Source of the DNA: Dipteronia dyeriana | Lineage: Eukaryota > Streptophyta > Magnoliopsida > Sapindales > Sapindaceae | NCBI GenBank assembly: GCA_032871835.1 | Contig: CM065299.1 | Span: forward strand, 77,216,204 to 77,280,203 | Length of the DNA stretch: 64,000 nucleotides | Direction: 5' to 3' | Shown here: positions 56,353 through 64,000 of the stretch, piece after piece | Position numbering within the stretch: position 1 is the first letter of the stretch | Layout of the letters: the number at the start of each line of letters is the position of its first letter | Translations under genes and position numbers: made by a program | Notes under the pieces: model-generated | Database searches by the model: none | What the model was told of the DNA's origin: nothing | What the model saw: only the letters and a program-made list of their open reading frames with translations

Positions 56353-57438
56353 CTTTATCAACACGGTCGTATGTAAGTAAAAAGTATTTCCAAGTGAGTG
56401 ATTTAATTACGGCTCGATGTTCATGTATATAAGTAAAAAGGATCTCTAGGAGACTGACTTACATATATTTCAATATTTGTATTTATTTATTTATACACAA
56501 TATATAAGACTAGCTGCAACTGTGTTGACAGAGACTGACTATGGCTATATCGACAGAACCTATTATAGTTCTGGATTTATTATCATGCTTTTTAAATATT
56601 CGTATTTAATTATACGCAATATATAAGATGGTTATGACTGTGTCGACAAAAGCTATTATAGTTCTGGATTTATTTATGCTGTTTAAATAATCACCATTTA
56701 TTTTATGCAGCATATCTGGTGAGCTTAGCCTCTGAAATTGTTTAAATATTCACATTTATTTTTATGCAACATATTGGGTGAGCTTAGCCTTCTTGAATTG
56801 TTTAAATATTCGTTATAATTAATTATATGCAATATATGAGATCGGCTAGGCAGACTAAATAGAAGTTAAAGTTTCTGGATTTATGATATTTAAGTTGGTA
56901 CGGTTTTGAAAACCGATGAGAACCTAGAGATCTGGATACAGTGTTATATATATGAATGTCATACGGTACGGTTTTAAAAATCGATAAGAACCTGGAGTTC
57001 TGAATCCAGTGTTATATTCATGAATGCCATACTTCATTATATGGAACCTGAGGATTCAATTCCATTAAGAATCTGAAGTTTTCTTAGTTTTATGAACTTA
57101 CTGTTCATGGTCGAACCAGAGGTTTGAAAAGTCAATATGATTAATTATTTTGTTTTATCTCATATATATGAATGATATGTTTACTTGTCATTCATTTAAG
57201 CAAAAGGATTTACACATCCCAACAAGATGATGTGAGTATCATAACAAGGATTTAAGATTCTAACGTATAATGAAATTAGAAATAATATTTTATCAATTTC
57301 ATACATGATTGATGCTCATGACAAGCAATATTCAAAGTTGCTGAAAAAAAGGAGCAATATTTAGAGTTGCTAAAAAAAAAATGAATTGCCATCTGGGAAA
57401 GAAAATGAGAGAGTATCAACATGGCATGATAATGACAA

Positions 57439-57442
<4 letters not shown>
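56353..57442 (+). repeat. Copia leader remnant with tandem repeats, no gag
   Basis: Blocks of roughly 60-125 bp containing 'tttaaatattc', 'atgcaatatat' and 'tatagttctggattta' recur four times between 56480 and 56870. A ~75-bp block with GGTACGGTTTTGAAAACCGA repeats at 56890 and 56962. No reading frame of pol or gag is left. Confidence 0.5.

Positions 57443-57492
<50 letters not shown>
57443..57492. repeat. (AT)n microsatellite
   Basis: Twenty-five AT units without interruption. Confidence 0.95.
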
Positions 57493-57496
<4 letters not shown>

Positions 57497-57909
57497 TTTA
57501 CTAACACGTCCTAAAAAATGGTTCCTACTCCCAAGTATAAGAGTGTCAAATTAATAAATTAATCGGTAAGACCGGGTTGAACCATAAGGAGGTTGTTCAC
57601 TTGTCCTTGTAGAATTAATTATCTAGATTAATCACTAAGTTTGTTATAAAGTGTAAATAAATTAAAATTATAACGGGGGCTAAGGGATCCATTGTTGGTA
57701 AATCAAATATGATCCAATTATTAATATTAGTCCAAATTGATGGGTGGGGTGGGGTGGGGTGGGGTGGGGTGGGGTGGGGGGGTTTCCACACCCCTGTCCA
57801 CTCTCTAATAGATATGGGTAAAGTACCAACTGTGCCAAGCAACATCTATCTGTCCACAGTGAGTCAAAAACTCCACAAAAATCAGAAGGGAGAAAGCAAA
57901 AAATAATAT
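57493..57909. repeat. Spacer with foldback arms around a (TGGGG)n tract
   Basis: 'aatatgatccaattatta' at 57705-57722 recurs inverted at about 57902-57923, each with ATTGTTGGT nearby. Between the arms is (TGGGG)n at 57744-57782. No gene. Confidence 0.5.
57744..57782 (+). repeat. (TGGGG)n, potential G-quadruplex
   Basis: Seven TGGGG units followed by a longer G run: enough G4 runs with 1-nt loops for an intramolecular quadruplex. Confidence 0.9.
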
Positions 57910-58757
57910 TGGATCATATTCTCCACACCAACAATATCACATTTGACCCTAACTATATTAAATTAGCCAGATATAATTTAACTAGGAAATAATTATTTTA
58001 TTTAAACTGAGAATTTGAGAACATTATTAAGATAATTTCACAAATCTAAGGACAGATTTGGATTCAGGATGTCTTAATTAGAGGGGAGGTCCCCTATTTA
58101 TACAAAATACGAATGAAAATTAGCCATCGGATGAATTTAGAATGGAGCATCCAGATTTCACCACGTCATCAGTGAATAATGAACAGTGAACAGTGAACAT
58201 TGATAAGTGAATAGTAACCGCATCAGTGAAAGTCAACAGTAAACAGTGCACTGACTTCTAGAATATGATTCCCTGCAATCACGTGTACGGTGCACTCATA
58301 ATTCGGTCCAATAGAAATGTGCAACGTCATAAGTTAACAGACAAAGTCAATAGTCTTCTAGAATGTGATTCCTCGTAGTCACGTATACGGTGCCCTAGCA
58401 ATTCGGTCCAATAGAAATGTGCCACGTCATTAGTGAACATTGAAAGTCAATTGTGAACAGTGAAAGTCAAATGTGAACAGTGAATAGTCAAAATTATAAA
58501 ACTGCCCTTCGTGGCCTTCCTCGGGTTTTTAACGTTCTGAACTTGAAAATTATGTTTGTTTTGCCATATGATTTCTCCATAATTCTGAATTGACCATATA
58601 CCTTTGAAATACAAAGAAAAATACACAGATTACTACACAATACATTTATTTAAGCGAGCGAACGAAAATATGTCTAAATTAGGGAATTAATCATTTTGGA
58701 AGTGTAAAACAATGATATTATCCCTTTGAAAACATACATTTTTTAGTGTTAATCACA
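57910..58757 (-). repeat. Probable 3' LTR of the Athila/Tat-type Gypsy element
   Basis: On the minus strand the LTR should start TGTGATTAACAC at 58757, directly after the polypurine tract. A TATA box (TATAAATA, complement of 58095-58102) follows after a U3 of about 650 bp. The far end at 57910 (…TATGATCCA) is a guess. The U3 contains repeated GTGAACAGT motifs and a duplicated ~100-bp block. Confidence 0.45.
58170..58500. repeat. GTGAACAGT motifs and a ~100-bp tandem duplication
   Basis: TGAACAGTGAA-type motifs occur at 58175-58250 and 58430-58490. Between them, CTTCTAGAATRTGATTCC ... CAATAGAAATGTGC occurs twice (58256-58324 and 58354-58423). Confidence 0.8.
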
Positions 58758-58792
58758 CCTCCAACCAGCTTATTGCTAGTCCCTAGCAACTA

Positions 58793-59740
58793 AAGCGAAA
58801 ATAGTAAAAACTTAAATTCAAATCTATAAAAAAACTACCAAATAGACAAACTCTCTCATACCTCTTTTCTCACCCTTTGACAACCAGTCATCAATCGAGA
58901 TATCAATCAAACTTTCTTGTGTTCAATAAAGATCAACACAATAACTATGAGATTCAATTGAAATCAAGCAACATTTTCATTCTGAAATCTCATCAGGCAT
59001 TCTTCCTTTGGCGGCAGTTTTATTCATTTTTTTTAACTAAAAAATATAACAAAACTGGAAACAAACATTCCATCTTTAATCCATATAGTGAGCTTTAGGC
59101 AAATGACTCCCAAACCAGTTGGCTTTAGTGCATTAAGTGTTGAAACACTTCTACGGGCTTAATTACTTGGATTGCAGATGTTTATTAGTAAAATTCCCTT
59201 AAGCTTTCTCTTTAACTCGTGTAGCGAGCTTTGGGTAAATGACTCCCAGACCAGTTGATCTTAAGGCATTAGGTGTTGAAGCACCCCTCAGACTTAATTG
59301 CTCGAGTTAAAGAGGCTACAAAACTATACTTTATTCTTATCAAGACTCCACCATTTTACGTGAACACTCTATGCTTGTAGAGGCATGAGGCCCGGCTACT
59401 AAGTAAAGTTTTGGTCAAAACACACAAGATTATTATTATTATATATATATTATAAAAAACTGCCTTCAGTTGTTACCTTTGAATGATGTTTCAAAACTAA
59501 ATATCGTAAAATCTCAACTTACTGCACATAATCACGTGTCAATATGCGTGTGTGTTCAGAATAGTTCCCCAATGTCTTTAGAAAGAGGTAAGGTTTAGAA
59601 GATATAACCTAAACAACTTCAAAGACAATAAAATCCTACAAAAACAACAAAAGTAATATAAAATAAAGGAAAATAAAATGCATAAAAAACATTGGATAAT
59701 TACAAATTGAGATTCAAAACAATTATGTGTTTGTTGTTGT
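58793..59740 (-). other. Non-coding 3' region of the Gypsy element
   Basis: Apart from the tandem duplication at 59080-59310, no coding frame is supported between the LOG copy and the polypurine tract. Confidence 0.5.
59080..59310 (-). repeat. ~115-bp tandem duplication in the Gypsy 3' region
   Basis: GTGAGCTTTAGGCAAATGAC at 59088 and GCGAGCTTTGGGTAAATGAC at 59225 start two copies. Both continue with CCAGTTG and GTGTTGAA blocks. Confidence 0.8.
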
Positions 59741-59744
59741 CTTC

Positions 59745-60482
59745 ATTATTGGACCAATTTATTTTGGAGGTTGAGGGATCTGGCTCATATTTAAAAGCTT
59801 GTAACTAGTCAATCAACTCATGAGCATTTAAAGTAGAGATAAAGATTTTTTGGATTGAAGGTGGAATGTAATAATTTTACTGAGCATGATCAAGAAATGG
59901 AAGCAAACCATCATAAAATTTATTAACATTCAACAAACCGATGGGTTTCTCATGGATGTGTAGTTACGTCCAGGATGCCATTGTAAAGATTTCTTCTAAG
60001 GTTTCAAAACCACCTGGCAAAGCAGTAAACACATTAGCATAATGTAACATAGTAGTCAATCTTTCCTACATACTTGAAACAACTAGCTCTTCACCGTTTG
60101 TCTTTCCGATGATGTCCGCTGCGGCCATAGGTTTTGGGACGATAACCGGAACTTGACTACCTCTGTCTTGTATAGCTCGTGAAACATACCCCATTAATCC
60201 CAAGTTACCTCTTTCATACACTAGATGTATTTTTCATTCAGCCAAAACCTTACCAAGATGAGTTGCAGCCTCAACAAACTCTCTATATTTCCCATAATTA
60301 GTGCCACCAAACACACAAATGTTTGTGAATCGTTTAGCTGAAGGTGATGCCGTTAATGCACTCTTTGAATTTTTCTTTTGAATGCTTATGAGTGCTTTGA
60401 AGAAAAGGGAAAACAGATGCTTGTATTTATAGATCTTGAAAAGGTAACACAATGATACATCTATATGTATAGGGCAATGCAT
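59745..60482 (-). pseudogene. LOG: LOG-like cytokinin phosphoribohydrolase, intronless copy with stops
   Basis: LOG enzymes release active cytokinin bases from cytokinin riboside 5'-monophosphates. The minus strand reads through the whole LOG fold in a single frame: RFTNICVFGGTNYGKYREFV, IHLVY...GNLGLMGYVSRAIQDRG, PKPMAAADIIGKTNGEELVV, FTALPGGFETLEEIFTMASW, KPIGLLNVNKFYDGLLPFLD, a C-terminal HELID. The PGGxGTxxE catalytic motif is present as PGGFETLEE, with the second Gly changed to Glu. Five stops interrupt it (TGA at 60234, TAG at 60066, TAA at 59964, TAA at 59877, TAG at 59805), but there is no frameshift and no intron, whereas plant LOG genes normally have several introns. The 5' start is uncertain; a TATAAATA lies at 60424-60431 on the minus strand. 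It sits between integrase and the 3' LTR of the Gypsy element, same strand. Confidence 0.8.
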
Positions 60483-60658
60483 TTGTCAATGATATTATAT
60501 CCAAATGGTTCAAAAATCAAAAGTAAACAACAATAATTTCAAAAGACATTAAATGTAGAAGGAAAAAGATAATAAAAACAAAAGGATATTTACTGGTAGT
60601 TGTGATTGTGGCTCACACCTTCCTCTGGTTTTACATCCAGTAACGGCTTCAACGCTCT

Positions 60659-61211
60659 CTATGGGTATGGGATATGCTGCCCATCAAAGTTTCTTATAAA
60701 TTGGAAAACAGGGTCTTTTAAAGTCAGATTCCCAAGACTATATTGTGCATATTCTTTTTGAAATTGTGGCCATAATCGGTCAATTGTCATTTGCAGATAT
60801 CCATTAGGATGTGCATTAAGAGTCGTTAGGATATTATCTAATGACTTCCTATGCAAACCATGCCTAATGAATAAAATTTTACCCTCCTGATTATTAGACA
60901 CCATTCCTAAAGAACGACAACATGTGTTGCAAGTTGTACGTGCACATTTGTGACAAGTAATGCCTAACTTCTTAGCACTCCATTTTCTTGTAAGGTTACT
61001 TCTTCCAAAACCAGGCATGTAAGAAAAAAAATGAATCAGAAGACTCACCTGTTAGAAGTACCTTAACTTCGATCAACCAACGAATATCAGCAGGAATGTT
61101 GTACATCATCAGTAAGCGCAATCTTTCGGATCGTGCTTTGTAAATATTTTTCAGAGCATTTTGAGGCAACGATGGCAAATATTTTTGCATGTTTGTGAAA
61201 ATTTCGTCCAT
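60659..61211 (-). pseudogene. Unidentified cysteine-rich reading frame downstream of integrase
   Basis: Two overlapping minus-strand frames (60996-61211, 71 codons; 60659-61048, 129 codons) look like parts of one product. The first starts MDEIFTNMQKYLPSLPQNAL. The second contains a cluster CHKCARTTCNTCC (about residues 32-44), which could bind zinc, and ends RNFDGQHIPYP. A splice-donor-like CAG|GTGAGT at 61048 suggests the two were joined by splicing, or by a past frameshift. I do not recognise the family. It lies between integrase and the LOG copy, where Athila elements place env-like genes, but no signal peptide or membrane segment of that kind is evident. Confidence 0.4.
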
Positions 61212-61419
61212 GCCTTGTTTTTGGGAATAAGTTTTTTAGGAAACTGAGTTAAACCGAAGTGAATTGTCACGGAGTACCGTTATCCGCCACTTAACCGGTA
61301 ACACACCAAGCAAAAATTGAAGTTAGAAATTAATCCTGTAAAAATTTAAAAAGTAAAAGTGAACAAAAACAAAAATAATAATTGCAAACACAAATTAAAT
61401 CAAAAGTAAGAGATTTTTT

Positions 61420-62821
61420 TACTCACTGTTGTAACAAAGGTCAGAAAGGACGATAGAGTCTTTTTGAAAATCTGTATGTTCTAAGAATGGTTTCACACGT
61501 TGTCCGTTTACTTTAAACACATTACCATTCCTGGGATTCTCAATGTCAATGGCACCAAATGGATACACGTGTTCACAACAAATGGATCACTCCACTTTGA
61601 TTTCAATTTGCTAGGAAATAAATGAAGTCGAGAATTATAAAGAAAAACCAACTTCAGTTGATCTTCTAAAAATACATTTGTCATGAAGGGTTTTAGATTT
61701 TTCTTTAAGAATTTTTGCATTTTCATATGCATCATTTCTTACATCTTCAAGTTCATTTATTTGCAACTTGCGCAATTCACCAGCATTTTTAGGTTAGAAT
61801 TGAAAGTTTTAATGGCCTAATATGCTTTTTTCTCAAGTTCAACAGGTAAGTGGCTAGGTTTTCCATAAACTAAACGATAACGAGACATACCCAAAGATGT
61901 TTTGAATGTAGTACGGTAAGCCCAAAGTGCCTTATTTAGTCTAAGAGCCTAATCTTTTTGATTAGGGTTAACTGTTTTTTTGCAAGATCTACTTTATTTC
62001 CCTATTTGCTAACTCAACTTGACCACTTGTTTGAGGGTGGTATGGTGTGGCAATTTTGTGTGTGACTCCGTATTTCTTCATTAAAGATCCAAAAGGTTTG
62101 TTATAAAAGTGTTTGCCTCCATCACTGGTAATGGTTCGAGGGATTCCAAATCGACTCAAAAGATTTTTCTTTAAAAACTTAATCACTGTTTTGTGATCAT
62201 TATTTTGACAAGGAATTGCTTCAACCCATTTTGACACATAATCGACGGCAACCAAAATGTACAAAAATCCAAATGACGGTGGAAATGAACCCATACAATT
62301 AATTCCCCAACAATCAAATATTTCAATGACAAGAATGGAGTTTAAAGGCATCATGTTTCACTTGGAAATGGATCCTAATTTTTGACAATTTTCACAAGTT
62401 TTACAGAATGCATGTGCATCTTTAAACAATGTGGGCCAATAAAATCTACATTGCCAGATTTTTACAGTCATTTTCTTTGACGAAAAATGACCACCACATG
62501 CTTCAGAATGACAAAATTTAATAATGCTACTTACCTCATTGTCTGGAATACACGTCGAACGATTTGATTAGGACAATACTTGGATAAGTACGGGTCATCC
62601 CAGTAAAAACGTTTTACCTCGGTCAAAAATTTCTTTTTATCATATGTATTCCAAACAAGTGGCATCCTTCCTGTTGCAAGATTTAACAATGTCAGTATAC
62701 CAAGGCATAGTTGTGACAGATAATAAAAGATCGTCAGGAAAAGAATCATTAATGGGTGTTTTATCAAATGACGACTTAGTGGTGAGTCGTAATAAATGGT
62801 TTGCGACGACATTTTTAGCAC
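61420..62821 (-). pseudogene. Athila/Tat-type integrase
   Basis: In order on the minus strand: zinc-binding region (62380-62821, with FLTEVKRFYWDDPYLSKYCP and HSEACGGHFS in shifted frames), and catalytic core (61989-62354: [63 protein letters not shown]). The C-terminal part follows (61508-61735 and on to a stop at 61420: LVFLYNSRLHLFPSKLKSKW, then VNGQRVKPFLEH). The DDE residues of the core are visible. Frameshifts near 62530, 62370 and 61570 and several stops break it. Confidence 0.88.
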
Positions 62822-63068
62822 CCTTTTTGTCCTTAATTTTGAGATTGAATTTTTGTAGCAACAAAATCCAGAAAATCAGTCCTGGTTTTGCATCTTGTTT
62901 AGATATTAAATACTTCACAGCAGCGTGATCAGTAAAAACAATGGTTGATACGCCAATCAAGTATGACCGAAATCTATCCAATACAAATATCACAACAAGT
63001 AATTCTTTCTCAGTAGTGGTGTAATTCATTTGTGCACTATTTAAAGTTTTACTTGCATAATAATTCAC
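62640..63068 (-). pseudogene. Gypsy RNase H
   Basis: MNYYASKTLNSAQMNYTTTE, then KELLVVIFVLDRFRSYLIG and TIVFTDHAAVKYLISKQDAK: the standard Athila/Tat RNase H, followed by the linker to integrase. Open for 142 codons; it joins the RT upstream after a break near 63090. Confidence 0.88.
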
Positions 63069-63585
63069 AAAAGGCTTACCTTCTCTTCTCTATCCTAAGA
63101 CAGCTTCAACAGCAAAATCACTCACATCACACATCAAATTAAAAGGCAAGGATCAATCAAGGGATTGCATGATAGAAGCAGATGTTAAAAGATCAATTAT
63201 CTTTTTAAAAGACTCTCGACACTCTTGTGTCCGTTTAAATTTTGTATCCTTTAATAAGAGGTTACAAAGTGATTTAGTTATGACACTGAAATCTTTAATA
63301 AACCTCCTATAAATCTTGTATGCCTTAAAAATGACCACACATCTTTGACTGTTTGTGGTGATGGTAACTTCAAAATGACTTCAATTTTTGCCTTATCAAC
63401 CTTGATTCCTTTTAATGACACAACATGACCCAAAACAATTCTAGACGTGGTTATATAATGACACTTTTCCTAGTTAAGCACAAGTCCTTTTTCTATACAA
63501 CGTTTCAAGACTCTTTCCAAGTTATTAAGACAATCATTAAAAGAATTCCCAAACATAATTAAATCATGTTGTTCTATATTAGTTA
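63069..63585 (-). pseudogene. Gypsy reverse transcriptase, C-terminal part
   Basis: The minus strand at 63153-63338 gives the thumb/connection region (YRRFIKDFSVITKSLCNLLL, QECRESFKKIIDLLTSA). Upstream to 63585, with stops, are blocks for a post-YxDD 'NWEKCHF' motif and 'GIKVDKAKIE'. The catalytic YxDD block itself is cut off by the Copia sequence. Confidence 0.8.
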
Positions 63586-64000
63586 AGAACTTACGGATCC
63601 AAACAACCTCTTTAGCTGCTTCACTAGCTGCTACGTATTCGACTTCCATGGTGGAGTCAGCAATACATGATTGTTTAAAACTCCTCTGTACATAAGTTTA
63701 ATCCCTAAAACATAACTCGCCTTTCTCAAATCTTTCATTAGTAATTGGCTAGCCAGCAAGCCCTTTACTTCTAACAATACCCATTCGTCATTCCTAATAA
63801 GTAGGATATCATCTATGTATAGGACTAAGAAAACTACTTTCTTGTCATTAATGCGCTTGTAGACACAAGACTCATCAACGTTTGGCTCGAAGCCATAGAT
63901 TTTAATAGCACTATCAAACCTAATGTTTTAAGATCTAAATGCCTGTTTTAGTCCATAAATGGACCTTTGCAACTTGTAAAGATTTTGCTCTTAATCTAGA
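63586..64000 (-). mobile_element. Internally deleted Copia fragment (same family as the outer element)
   Basis: The minus strand carries RNase H sequence matching 26600-26700, which jumps directly to reverse transcriptase sequence matching 36745-37000 (the CVDD-type active-site region, 'cgcttgtagacacaag'). The intervening ~600 bp of pol are missing and part of the RT has an extra segment. It continues past the window edge. Confidence 0.8.

Larger units (their letters stand above)
58758..63585 (-). mobile_element. Athila/Tat-type Gypsy retrotransposon, 3' half
   Basis: On the minus strand the order is reverse transcriptase, RNase H, integrase, then a ~2.6-kb post-integrase region ending at polypurine tract GGTTGGAGG next to 58757. 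The motif TTGCTAGGGACTAGCAATAA (complement near 58773-58792) just before it is typical of Athila/Tat-type elements. The 5' half is missing: from 63585 the sequence is Copia. The post-integrase region is unusual in carrying an unidentified frame and a LOG copy. Confidence 0.8.

Overview
The window is nuclear DNA of a flowering plant, most probably a eudicot. It is AT-rich, has spliced GT-AG introns, and nearly everything in it is recognisable plant transposable-element sequence (Copia, Athila/Tat Gypsy, hAT, Mutator, PIF/Harbinger, TRIM, tRNA-derived SINEs). I see no intact protein-coding gene, no rRNA or tRNA gene and no CRISPR array. The species cannot be named from the sequence.

Layout. 1-9.9 kb: AT-rich spacer with short non-autonomous DNA transposons (hAT at 993, 6696 and 8698; PIF/Harbinger at 7968), tRNA-derived SINEs and a ~1 kb palindromic satellite (4.02-5.0 kb). 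10-13.9 kb: two Mutator-like elements of almost equal length, each with long inverted ends and 9-bp target duplications. 14.47-16.57 kb: a complete TRIM-like LTR element (two ~634-bp LTRs, tRNA-Met primer site, polypurine tract, no gag or pol). 16.8-18.9 kb: the only host gene with clear exon structure, the 5' half of the RNase P/MRP subunit POP1, broken by a nonsense codon and cut off after exon 6. 19.7-22.5 kb: a PIF/Harbinger-type element that carries pieces of an O-fucosyltransferase-like gene. 22.6-23.6 kb: a Copia 3' end.

24.35-43.7 kb: a minus-strand Copia element with ~1.95-kb LTRs, interrupted in its reverse transcriptase by a second, SIRE-like, minus-strand Copia element (27.18-36.72 kb, target duplication ACAAT). 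Beyond its upstream LTR lies more internal sequence of the same family, then two inverted LTR pieces (43.7-45.4 kb), so this locus has rearranged by recombination. 45.4-48.4 kb: a broken DUF1985-type gene leading to what looks like a Mutator-type end. 48.4-50.9 kb: tandem repeats, a small long-inverted-end element and a 0.6-kb palindrome. 50.94-56.04 kb: a Mutator-like element with a degenerate autonomous hAT element inside it. 56.0-57.3 kb: a Copia 5' LTR and leader without gag.

57.9-63.6 kb: the 3' half of an Athila/Tat-type Gypsy element on the minus strand (RT, RNase H, integrase). In the position after integrase, where Athila elements carry env-like genes, it holds an unidentified cysteine-rich reading frame and an intronless copy of the cytokinin-activating enzyme gene LOG. 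That copy is collinear over about 240 codons with five stops and no frameshift. I consider this the most interesting observation in the window. 63.59-64.0 kb: an internally deleted fragment of the same Copia family as the 24-43 kb element.

The genes do not form a pathway. The story is one of nested insertion, gene-fragment capture by transposons (LOG, O-fucosyltransferase, DUF1985) and decay of a host gene.
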